From the NCBI GenBank assembly GCA_021151835.1, contig JAGKWO010000053.1, positions 1 to 27,809 of the forward strand: a stretch of DNA of 27,809 nt, read 5' to 3'. The notes below the pieces were generated by a model, which searched no databases, was not told the DNA's origin, and saw only the letters and a list, made by a program, of their open reading frames with translations. Of the stretch, positions 8,692 through 15,424 are shown in pieces (position 1 is the stretch's first letter; every line of letters starts with the position of its first letter). The DNA is from Gammaproteobacteria bacterium. GTDB taxonomy: Bacteria > Pseudomonadota > Gammaproteobacteria > Pseudomonadales > Cellvibrionaceae. The translations under genes were made by a program, and so were the position numbers.

Positions 8692-9105
8692 TTAATTACC
8701 CGCTTCAGTCACCACTGAAAGTCGTTCAATACCGGCCTTTTCAACCAACACCATTACCTTGGCTACCACTCCGTAATCCACCGTTTCGTCAGCATTCAGA
8801 TTCAAACGCAATTCCGGATCTGCTGCTTTACGGCTCTCAAGTTCCTGCCGGAGAATTTCCAGTGAGTATTCATCCTTATCCAGATAAATTTTTCCCTCTG
8901 CATCGACGCTCAACACCAACGGTTTTTTCGGTTCTTCGATTTTTACGGTAGTTTCAGTATCGGGCAAATTAACATTGATGGCATTGGTCATTAATGGTGC
9001 AGTAATAATAAACACCACCAGCAGTACCAACATTACGTCCACCATGGGCGTAATATTAATTTCACTCAATACTTCATCACTATCACTACTGCTTGAAACT
9101 GCCAT
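8692..9105 (-). CDS. exbD: Biopolymer transport protein ExbD
   Basis: Inner-membrane component of the proton-driven TonB motor, 137 residues. A short cytoplasmic tail leads into EINITPMVDVMLVLLVVFIITAP. D23 in this single membrane helix corresponds to the essential proton-carrying aspartate of ExbD. The periplasmic domain of about 95 residues (LVLSVDAEGKIYLD, LNADETVDYGVVAKVM) is typical. The start ATG shares one base with the exbB stop (TAATG), so the two are translationally coupled. It is the last gene of tonB-exbB-exbD. Confidence 0.94.
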   Translation of the reverse strand: MAVSSSSDSDEVLSEINITPMVDVMLVLLVVFIITAPLMTNAINVNLPDTETTVKIEEPKKPLVLSVDAEGKIYLDKDEYSLEILRQELESRKAADPELRLNLNADETVDYGVVAKVMVLVEKAGIERLSVVTEAGN

Positions 9106-9854
9106 TACGCAAATACCTCTTTACCGTTGTCGGATTTATTCAATTCAGATTTGCTGCCATCGCGCTCGGGTTGGACCTGGGCTGCTTTTACCACTGGCGC
9201 AGAGGCTTTGATACGGAAGCCGGCTTTTTGCACCAGGCTTACAAAGTCAGTGGCGAAATCATCCAGGTCAGCAGCAATTAATTTCACGCGGCGCAAAAAG
9301 AAGTTGTAAGCCAGTACTGAAGGAACCGCAACCGCGATACCGATACCGGTCGCAATCAAGGCTTCACCAATAGGACCGGCAACCACTTCAATACTGGCTG
9401 ACTTGCTCGCGGTGATTTGTGTAAGTGCCTGGATAATCCCGAACACGGTACCAAATAATCCAACGAACGGAGCGGTGTTACCGATGGACGCAAGAATTGC
9501 CAAACCATTCTCCAATGAACGACGCTCCTTCTGGATTTGCTGGCGCAAATGACGCTCCAGTAAATCCTGGCGATCCCAGCTATGTTCCAAATCGGTAGCG
9601 GTGCTTGAATCGGCATTGCGCAAAGTCTGGAAACCTGCCGCTGCTACACGTGCAGTTGCACCGACATATTTTTCAAAGGATGCTGCTGCATGCAAATCGG
9701 CCGATGACCAGAATGTTTTGGTGAAGCGACGATTCTGGCGCGACAAGGTAATGTGTTGAACAGCTTTAATAACAATCAGCGTCCAGGTAACGATTGAGAA
9801 CGCAATAAGAGCCCATAACGTCCATTCAACAATGTGTTGGTACAACTCAGACAT
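9105..9854 (-). CDS. exbB: Biopolymer transport protein ExbB (MotA/TolQ/ExbB family)
   Basis: Inner-membrane motor protein of 249 residues that pairs with ExbD to energise TonB. Membrane segments lie near 11-32, 120-148 and 160-188, with a cytoplasmic loop of about 80 residues between the first two. The family pattern GLAILASIGNTAPFVGLFGTVFGI followed by GPIGEALIATGIGIAVAVPSV is clear. The C-terminal 35 residues are charged and variable. AAGGA lies about 8 bp before the ATG. It sits 80 bp after tonB and overlaps exbD by one base. Confidence 0.94.
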   Translation of the reverse strand: MSELYQHIVEWTLWALIAFSIVTWTLIVIKAVQHITLSRQNRRFTKTFWSSADLHAAASFEKYVGATARVAAAGFQTLRNADSSTATDLEHSWDRQDLLERHLRQQIQKERRSLENGLAILASIGNTAPFVGLFGTVFGIIQALTQITASKSASIEVVAGPIGEALIATGIGIAVAVPSVLAYNFFLRRVKLIAADLDDFATDFVSLVQKAGFRIKASAPVVKAAQVQPERDGSKSELNKSDNGKEVFA

Positions 9855-9934
9855 AATCTTTTTTCCTTACAACATATAAATTTAAAAAGTGACGAATTAA
9901 GTTTTAAACAGTTCGAATCAAAAAATCACATCAA

Positions 9935-10714
9935 TTATGAATTGGATAATTTGAAATCGATGGGCACTTCTACCCAGGAATCCACGGGTGTTTCACCCTG
10001 TTTTGCTGGCACAAAAGACCAGCGCCTTACGGTTTGCACTGCAGCGTTATCCAACACATTGCGACCGCTGGATGTTTTCACTTCAACCGACGACGGTTTG
10101 CCATTTCCCAATACATGTACATTCAAAATCACCGTGCCCTCCCAACCGCGCTCGACTGCCAATTCAGGATATTCCGGTGCGGGGTTACGTAAATAACCGG
10201 GATTCGCCGTAGCCGGAGTAATGGGTGGCGGCGGTGGCGGTGCAACCGGTTGTGGTGGCGGTGGTGGCGTTTCTACCACTTGCTGCACCGGTACCGGTTT
10301 CGGTTTTTCAACCGGTTTGGGTTTTGGCTTTTCCACTTTGGGTGGCGGTGGCGTCTCTTCCGGTGGAGGAATTACTGGTGGCGGTGGCTGCTCGACTGGC
10401 GGGCGATAAAGCTCTACCGTCATCGGTGGGATTTCCGCCTTGGTAATAGGCACTTCTGCTTTGGGTTTGAAATAAAAATAGGCAAACCCGCCGAAATGCA
10501 AACCGACAATCAATGCCAGTGCAACAAAACCTAATACACCACGGTATTTTGGATAAACCAGCTCAATTTGTTTTTCACGGCTGTATTCACGCGGAATTAA
10601 TTTAACGATATCGGCTGATTTGCGTGGTGCTGTTGCAGGTTGGGTACTGCGCAATTGATGACGCGCATGGCGACGATCATAACTATAGGGTTCAGAGTAT
10701 GCAGGGGCACTCAT
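9935..10714 (-). CDS. tonB: Energy transducer TonB
   Basis: Protein of 259 residues linking the ExbBD motor to outer-membrane receptors. The membrane helix is at about 58-82 and contains H73, placed like the essential histidine of TonB helices. A periplasmic Pro/Lys/Glu-rich spacer (about 105-165, with PPPP, VEKPKPKPVEKPKPVP) follows, then the C-terminal domain from about 178 (PEYPELAVERGWEGTVILNVHV, VRRWSFVPAK). ATG at 10714 is preferred: GGGAGAG lies just upstream, and the longer in-frame version adds 26 residues without such a site. The N-terminal cytoplasmic tail of about 57 residues is much longer than in E. coli TonB. First gene of the operon. Confidence 0.93.
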   Translation of the reverse strand: MSAPAYSEPYSYDRRHARHQLRSTQPATAPRKSADIVKLIPREYSREKQIELVYPKYRGVLGFVALALIVGLHFGGFAYFYFKPKAEVPITKAEIPPMTVELYRPPVEQPPPPVIPPPEETPPPPKVEKPKPKPVEKPKPVPVQQVVETPPPPPQPVAPPPPPPITPATANPGYLRNPAPEYPELAVERGWEGTVILNVHVLGNGKPSSVEVKTSSGRNVLDNAAVQTVRRWSFVPAKQGETPVDSWVEVPIDFKLSNS

Positions 10715-10993
10715 AAATCTCTCCCGCCCGGTTGGGGGCTCACATAAATCGCTTGTGGCGACAACAAAAAACAACAATTTCCGAATGCTCACCCATCATT
10801 GTGTGCTGGCTTAATCATTCGCAGTTGTGGACGGTTTTGCAGCAAGCGTGCCAATAACATTATTTTTTTGATGCGCGCTTTTAAACCCTTGAAAACAAGC
10901 GGCTTATTCAACATACGCGGCGATACATCCAAAAATTATCGCGCCAGCAATATCAATCAACTCATTTAATTGTTGATTTATAACCAGAAAAAT

Positions 10994-11009
10994 TGCTGAA
11001 TATTCAGCA
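10994..11009. promoter_or_regulatory. Perfect 16-bp palindrome, candidate operator
   Basis: TGCTGAATATTCAGCA reads the same on both strands. It lies in the shared tonB/metY upstream region, 195 bp before metY and 280 bp before tonB. It could bind a dimeric regulator. It does not fit the MetJ box, and the TGAA/TTCA spacing differs from the MetR site, so the regulator is unknown. Confidence 0.35.
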
Positions 11010-11023
11010 GGCTTTTCACGATA

Positions 11024-11087
11024 GCGGGTGGAAATCCTGTTTAAAACAAAACAGGTCCGGGCTTGCCCTGGCAACAACATGAGCCGC
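11024..11087 (+). ncRNA. Hairpin-rich segment upstream of metY, possible structured leader
   Basis: Three nested or consecutive pairings can be drawn: GCGG (11024-11027) with CCGC (11084-11087) as a closing stem, CCTGTTT/AAACAGG (11036-11042 with 11049-11055), and CCGGG/CCTGG with one G-T pair (11057-11061 with 11067-11071). An A run follows. It ends 116 bp before metY and would be in the 5' leader if transcription starts upstream. No known riboswitch is matched. Confidence 0.25.
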
Positions 11088-11203
11088 AAAAAAAAGATAT
11101 AAGCTTATGAATTAATTGAAGTTCAGAAAAATAAAACGGATCGTTAGAATCGCTTTTCACTGTTTTTTTCACAGCAATAAACAAGCATAAAACGGAGCAT
11201 TTC

Positions 11204-12493
11204 ATGTCTGAGAATTGGAAGTTTGAAACTCAATCGGTGCACGCCGGTTACACACCTGACCCAACCACTAAATCAGTTGCTGTCCCTATTTACCAAACGG
11301 TGGCCTACGCTTTTGACAGCGCACAACATGGCGCTGATTTATTCGATTTAAAAGTTGCCGGGAATATTTATACCCGCATTATGAATCCCACCAATGATGT
11401 ATTGGAAAAACGCGTTGCGGCATTGGAAGGTGGTATTGCGGCGCTGGCATTGGCATCGGGCCAGGCGGCAGTTACCTATGCGATACAAACCATCGCTGAA
11501 GCGGGCGACAATATCGTTTCGTCGACGGCACTTTACGGCGGCACTTACAATTTATTTGCGCATACCTTGCCACAATACGGAATTACCACACGTTTTGCCG
11601 ATCATTTGAATCCGGACAGTTTTGAGCCATTGATTGATGACCGCACCAAAGCGATTTTCGTGGAGTCGTTAGGCAACCCCCAAGGCAATGTGACTGATAT
11701 CGCCCGTATTGCCGAAATTGCCCATCGCCACGGCGTGCCGCTAATTGTGGATAACACCGTCGCAACACCCTATTTATTACGCCCGATTGAACATGGTGCC
11801 GATATCGTTGTGCATTCATTGACTAAATACCTGGGCGGCCATGGCACAACTGTGGGTGGTGCGATTGTCGACTCTGGAAAATTCCCCTGGGCAAAATACA
11901 AAGAAAAATTCAAGCGTTTAAATGAACCGGATGTTAGCTATCACGGTGTCGTTTACACCGAAGCATTGGGAGCAGCGGCGTACATCGGCCGCGCGCGCGT
12001 TGTTCCACTGCGCAATACCGGTGCAGCACTTTCACCCTTTAATGCATTCCTGATTTTGCAAGGCATCGAAACACTGGCGTTACGCCTGGAACGAATTAAT
12101 GAAAACACGCAGAAAATTGCGGAATATTTGCAGGGCCATCCAAAAGTAAGCTGGGTAAATTACGCGGGTTTGCCCGGCAACGCTTATCATGAACTTGCGC
12201 GCAAATACCTCAAAGGTAAAGCATCCGGTTTGTTAACATTTGGTTTGAACGCCGATGATAGTCGCGCAGCCGGTGCCCGCTTCCTTGATGCGTTGCAATT
12301 GTTTACTCGCCTGGTAAATATTGGCGATGCAAAATCCCTGGCAACCCACCCTGCTTCAACCACACACCGTCAATTATCACCGGAGGAATTGGCGAAAGCG
12401 GGAGTTGGATTGGATACCGTGAGATTGTCTATCGGTATTGAACATATCGACGACTTGTTTGCGGATTTGGAACAAGCATTGGAAAAAGTGTAA
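11204..12493 (+). CDS. metY: O-acetylhomoserine sulfhydrylase (MetY type)
   Basis: Cytoplasmic PLP enzyme of 429 residues from the Cys/Met metabolism family. It makes homocysteine from O-acetylhomoserine and sulfide, the direct sulfhydrylation route to methionine. Family marks are ETQSVHAGYTPDP at the N terminus, IYTRIMNPTNDVLEKRVAALEGG near 55-77, SGQAAVTYA near 85-93, ALYGGTYNLF near 109-118 and the PLP lysine K208 in HSLTKYLGGHG. The length of about 430 residues, longer than the roughly 390 of cystathionine gamma-synthase, supports MetY rather than MetB. Start ATG has GGAG 7 bp upstream. It fits a sulfur-assimilation neighbourhood with cysTWA. O-succinylhomoserine as substrate cannot be excluded. 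Confidence 0.93.
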   Translation: MSENWKFETQSVHAGYTPDPTTKSVAVPIYQTVAYAFDSAQHGADLFDLKVAGNIYTRIMNPTNDVLEKRVAALEGGIAALALASGQAAVTYAIQTIAEAGDNIVSSTALYGGTYNLFAHTLPQYGITTRFADHLNPDSFEPLIDDRTKAIFVESLGNPQGNVTDIARIAEIAHRHGVPLIVDNTVATPYLLRPIEHGADIVVHSLTKYLGGHGTTVGGAIVDSGKFPWAKYKEKFKRLNEPDVSYHGVVYTEALGAAAYIGRARVVPLRNTGAALSPFNAFLILQGIETLALRLERINENTQKIAEYLQGHPKVSWVNYAGLPGNAYHELARKYLKGKASGLLTFGLNADDSRAAGARFLDALQLFTRLVNIGDAKSLATHPASTTHRQLSPEELAKAGVGLDTVRLSIGIEHIDDLFADLEQALEKV

Positions 12494-12521
12494 ACGTTGT
12501 AGCATTAAAAATTGAATGCTT

Positions 12522-12559
12522 CCAATAAAAAACGCAGTCCAGGCTGCGTTTTTTATTGG
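12522..12559. terminator. Bidirectional terminator between metY and the four-helix protein
   Basis: A perfect 16-bp inverted repeat (12522-12537 and 12544-12559; core ACGCAG/CTGCGT) has a 6-base loop and A/T runs on both sides. It serves metY on the plus strand and the convergent gene ending at 12570 on the minus strand. Confidence 0.88.
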
Positions 12560-12569
12560 CAATTATTTT

Positions 12570-13127
12570 TCAGGAATTCTCTGGTTTATAACTCCATTTG
12601 GGCGTGATAAATAACAGCAGCACCGATATCAACGCAACGGCGATAGAAAGCCACAACGCGATTGACATTTCACTGATCCGCTCCGGATAAATTTTTGCCG
12701 CTGCCCCCAAGCCAATTGCATTACCGCCAATCACCAGAATAATCGCCGCATAATCATGAAAGCGCCGTGCTTTATTAGCGCCCTGCGACCATTTTTCATG
12801 AGTGTTGTAACTGGGTAATTGTTCATGGGCATCATTTAACTGTTCCAATGCCGATAAAAACCGGCGCAAATTGGATATCGCCCGCTCGGCTTTGTAATTT
12901 AAAAAGGCGAGACAAATCGACGCTACCGGAAAACCTGCCAATAACCACTCAATCGGTACTTGCGCACTACTTTCACTCGGTTTAAGCGCAACCAATGCCG
13001 CCAGCAAACTCACCACCAATGTCACATACAATGCGAGGGCCTGCTGCCGTTGGTTAATACGCGCATTCACTTCCTGGTAGGCGGCGATAAAGCGGTAATT
13101 GGCATCCACCACGTATTTGGTTGTCAT
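12570..13127 (-). CDS. Four-helix membrane protein of unknown function
   Basis: Predicted inner-membrane protein of 185 residues that I do not recognise. Hydrophobic segments lie near 31-49, 60-78, 126-146 and 154-175. The polar central loop (about 80-120) carries basic and acidic residues and is predicted cytoplasmic. The N-terminal stretch before the first helix (YRFIAAYQEVNARINQRQQA) is amphipathic. A longer version starting at 13160 would begin inside the lsfA terminator, so ATG at 13127 is preferred; GAGA lies a little upstream. It converges on metY and follows lsfA on the same strand behind a terminator, so it probably has its own promoter or receives read-through. No function is proposed. 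Confidence 0.72.
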   Translation of the reverse strand: MTTKYVVDANYRFIAAYQEVNARINQRQQALALYVTLVVSLLAALVALKPSESSAQVPIEWLLAGFPVASICLAFLNYKAERAISNLRRFLSALEQLNDAHEQLPSYNTHEKWSQGANKARRFHDYAAIILVIGGNAIGLGAAAKIYPERISEMSIALWLSIAVALISVLLLFITPKWSYKPENS

Positions 13128-13141
13128 TAAATTTTTCTCAA

Positions 13142-13172
13142 TAAAAAAACAAGGGCGCATTCGGCGCCCTTG
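13142..13172 (-). terminator. Rho-independent terminator of lsfA
   Basis: Read on the minus strand, CAAGGGCGC pairs with GCGCCCTTG (9 bp, 5-base loop) and is followed by seven T. It lies 43 bp after the lsfA stop. Confidence 0.9.
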
Positions 13173-13214
13173 CTTATCAAATCAATTTTCAATCACTAAC
13201 GAAGTAACACCATA

Positions 13215-13853
13215 TTATGCGCGTGGATCTGGAGTCAGCCGCAGATAAGGCTTAACCGCTTTGTAACCCTTGGGGAAACGACGCGCAATTTCATCCGCAT
13301 CTTGCAGCGCCGGAACAATCACCACATCTTCGCCCGGCTTCCAGTTACCTGGAGTGGCCACTTTGTGATGCTCGGTTAATTGCAGGGAATCAATCACACG
13401 CAAAATTTCGTCAAAGTTGCGGCCGGTACTTGCAGGATAAGTAATGATCAAACGGATTTTTTTCGCCGGATCGATAATAAACAGCGAGCGCACCGTCAAG
13501 GTCGCGTTGGCGTTCGGGTGAATCATGTCGTAAAGGCTGGAGACTTTACGGTCAGCATCCGCGAGGATGGGAAAATTAACCTGGGTCAATTGGGTTTCAT
13601 TGATGTCATTGATCCATTTGTTGTGGGAATCCACCGGATCAACACTGAGCGCGATTGCCTTCACATTGCGCTTGGTAAATTCTTCTTTCAGTTTTGCGGT
13701 CAGGCCCAATTCGGTGGTGCACACCGGGGTGAAATCCGCCGGATGAGAAAACAACACACCCCAGCTATCGCCAAGCCATTGGTGGAAACTAATCGGGCCC
13801 TGTGTGGACTCCTGCACAAAATCGGGTGCTTCATCACCTAAACGTAAGCTCAT
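13215..13853 (-). CDS. lsfA: 1-Cys peroxiredoxin LsfA (Prx6 type)
   Basis: Cytoplasmic thiol peroxidase of 212 residues reducing hydrogen peroxide and organic peroxides. The catalytic motif HPADFTPVCTTELG has the peroxidatic cysteine C45, the only cysteine in the protein, so it is a 1-Cys enzyme needing an external reductant. The Prx6 C-terminal extension is present (ATPGNWKPGEDVVIVP, RRFPKGYKAVKPYLRLTP). The sequence closely resembles, from memory, pseudomonad LsfA, named as a large protein induced by sulfate starvation. A strong AAAGGAGG precedes the ATG by 5 bp. It diverges from the TauE/SafE gene; the 267-bp gap between them would carry both promoters. A sulfur-starvation role here is inferred from the family and neighbours. 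Confidence 0.93.
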   Translation of the reverse strand: MSLRLGDEAPDFVQESTQGPISFHQWLGDSWGVLFSHPADFTPVCTTELGLTAKLKEEFTKRNVKAIALSVDPVDSHNKWINDINETQLTQVNFPILADADRKVSSLYDMIHPNANATLTVRSLFIIDPAKKIRLIITYPASTGRNFDEILRVIDSLQLTEHHKVATPGNWKPGEDVVIVPALQDADEIARRFPKGYKAVKPYLRLTPDPRA

Positions 13854-14120
13854 TCTCGCCTCCTTTGGCTTTTTCTGGGTAGATGTAACTGCTGCAATAG
13901 CAGCTCGGGAAGAGGACTTATGGTAGGCGGCTCGCTACAGATCGAAAAGGATTTTTTTGGTCTTTGCTTAGAACCAAATGCACTCACACCAAAAGTTATA
14001 AGCACATAAAAACTTAGTATTTCCAATGATTAAGGCGACTGGTTAGGATGCGCCCACGCTAACAAAGCGCCGATTGCAACAACCGACAGCACGACCCAAC
14101 CAGACAACTGGACCGTAATA

Positions 14121-15086
14121 ATGAAAATCCGCGATCTCGATTTATCTGATAGCCCTGTAAACCAGGAACACGAAGCGCTTGGCCTTCCCCCCGTAGAACA
14201 AATCCCGCTCCACCCCGTTATCCGCACTGCCGTATGGTTTGCCTCACTTACCCTGGTCGGGCTGGTAGTCCTGGGCTTGATCCATCTTTTTGGCGGCAGT
14301 TGGCAAGAAGGGGTGAACAGCATCAAAACCACCCTCGACGATTCCATGTTCTGGAATGCCCTCCTTGTGGGTTTACTAGCGCAAATTATCGATGGTGCAT
14401 TGGGCATGGCTTATGGCCTGACTTCCACCAGTTTCCTGCTGGCGACCGGCGCCTCCCCTGCGTTAGCGAGCGCATCTGTGCATATGGCCGAGGTATTTAC
14501 CACCGGCGTTTCGGGGATTTCACATGCCAAATTCGGCAATGTGGATAAGAAACTTTTCCTACGCTTATTGATTCCCGGCATTATCGGCGGGCTACTGGGC
14601 GCCCTGTTAGTTACCCAAATCGACGGTAAAACCCTCAAACCGTTTATCACCGTCTACCTATTACTGATGGGGATTTATGTATTGAGCAAAGCGTTCCGTA
14701 AACATATTGCTACCCGCAAAGGCGAACCCAAACATGTTGCCAAACTGGCATTGCTTGGTGGTTTTGTGGATACCTCTGGCGGTGGGGGCTGGGGCCCGGT
14801 AGTAACAACGACCCTGGTTGGCACCGGTCACGATCCGCGTACCACCATAGGTTCGGTAAACTTCGCCGAGTTTTTCCTGACGTTAACCAGTGCCGCTTCG
14901 TTATTTATCCTGGTGGATGAAACCATTTGGCATGTAGTTGCCGGCCTTATCATCGGCGGCTTATTCGCCGCACCTTTCGCCGCCTATGCGTGCAAAAAGT
15001 TCTCAACCAGAACCTTACTGATATTGGTGGGCCTACTGATTAGCGGGATTTCCATATTCAATTTGTACAAGGCGTTAATTTCCTGA
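14121..15086 (+). CDS. TauE/SafE-family membrane transporter (putative sulfite/sulfonate exporter)
   Basis: Inner-membrane protein of 321 residues with about eight hydrophobic segments after a polar N-terminal tail of some 32 residues. The duplicated TauE/SafE signature is visible: LLAQIIDGALGMAYGLTSTSFLLATG in the first half and LLGGFVDTSGGGGWGPVVTTTLVGTG in the second. The family exports or imports sulfur oxyanions and related organic anions such as sulfite or sulfoacetate. No substrate is proven by sequence. It is divergent from lsfA and in a sulfur-related region, which favours a sulfur compound. The Shine-Dalgarno site is weak (CTGGA). Confidence 0.85.
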   Translation: MKIRDLDLSDSPVNQEHEALGLPPVEQIPLHPVIRTAVWFASLTLVGLVVLGLIHLFGGSWQEGVNSIKTTLDDSMFWNALLVGLLAQIIDGALGMAYGLTSTSFLLATGASPALASASVHMAEVFTTGVSGISHAKFGNVDKKLFLRLLIPGIIGGLLGALLVTQIDGKTLKPFITVYLLLMGIYVLSKAFRKHIATRKGEPKHVAKLALLGGFVDTSGGGGWGPVVTTTLVGTGHDPRTTIGSVNFAEFFLTLTSAASLFILVDETIWHVVAGLIIGGLFAAPFAAYACKKFSTRTLLILVGLLISGISIFNLYKALIS

Positions 15087-15097
15087 TTTCTCCCCCC

Positions 15098-15125
15098 GCC
15101 GGCAAGCGAACCATCGTTTGCCGGC
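15098..15125 (+). terminator. Hairpin after the TauE/SafE gene, possible terminator
   Basis: GCCGGCAAGCGA (15098-15109) pairs with TCGTTTGCCGGC (15114-15125) with one G-T pair and a 4-base loop. It begins 12 bp after the stop. No T run follows on the plus strand, so termination is uncertain. Confidence 0.45.
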
Positions 15126-15184
15126 CTGCTCCCTCCCGGTTCACTTCCGACTCATTGCTGCCCGCTCTCTCACTCCCATCCATA

Positions 15185-15204
15185 AATAACAATAATTCTC
15201 ATTA
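15185..15204. promoter_or_regulatory. Fur-box-like site
   Basis: AATAACAATAATTCTCATTA resembles the Fur consensus GATAATGATAATCATTATC, with about 12 of 19 bases matching. It lies 220 bp before a siderophore-type receptor gene, where iron control is expected. Confidence 0.5.
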
Positions 15205-15227
15205 AGCATTTACGTGACAACTCTTTC

Positions 15228-15257
15228 TTGATAAAGTGTCAATAAATCTCATATGAG
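15228..15257 (+). promoter_or_regulatory. Candidate sigma-70 promoter
   Basis: TTGATA (15228-15233) is followed after 18 bases by TATGAG (15252-15257). The possible -10 box sits inside the palindrome at 15245-15260, so a protein bound there would block it. The -10 match is weak. Confidence 0.3.
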
Positions 15258-15260
15258 ATT
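15245..15260. promoter_or_regulatory. Perfect 16-bp palindrome, candidate operator
   Basis: AATCTCATATGAGATT is a perfect palindrome 165 bp upstream of the receptor start and 41 bp after the Fur-like box. The outer bases extend the symmetry partly (AATAA and TTATT). It may be a second iron-regulator site or bind another dimeric repressor. Confidence 0.45.
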
Positions 15261-15424
15261 ATTTTTCATTTGATTTGAATTTGTATTTAAATACAACCTT
15301 CTGTGAATGGACGTAGCCGCCCATCGCCAGGTTAATCGGTGCTGGTATCAGATCCAGCCAACTCACCAAACACTGACTTTAACTGGCATCACGGACGCGC
15401 CTCCAGTATCAAAGCCGGGATAAA

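Larger units (their letters stand above)
10715..11203. other. Intergenic region between divergent tonB and metY
   Basis: This 489-bp gap must hold the promoters of the tonB operon (minus) and metY (plus). A perfect 16-bp palindrome and a hairpin-rich segment lie inside it and are listed separately. A 61-codon minus-strand ORF at 10904-11089 starts with TTG, has no recognisable domain and is not called. Confidence 0.5.

Noticed and set aside
8450..8951. Plus-strand ORFs at 8450-8695 and 8652-8951
   Set aside because: They run through the bidirectional terminator or opposite exbD, without a ribosome binding site or recognisable domain.
10221..10409. Gly-rich plus-strand ORF opposite tonB
   Set aside because: It is the complement of the Pro-rich spacer codons of tonB and has no independent support.
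10994..11009. MetJ or MetR box at the palindrome
   Set aside because: It lacks the AGACGTCT MetJ core, and the TGAA/TTCA halves are 2 bases apart where the MetR site has a longer gap.
11022..11087. Resemblance of GGTGGAAATCC and GGCAACAACATGAGCC upstream of metY to parts of a cobalamin riboswitch
   Set aside because: The B12-box core (GCCACTG) and the GGGAA segment are missing and the spacing is wrong, so no intact riboswitch is called.
10904..11089. 61-codon minus-strand ORF between tonB and metY
   Set aside because: TTG start, no clear ribosome binding site, no recognised domain, and it crosses the hairpin-rich segment and the palindrome.
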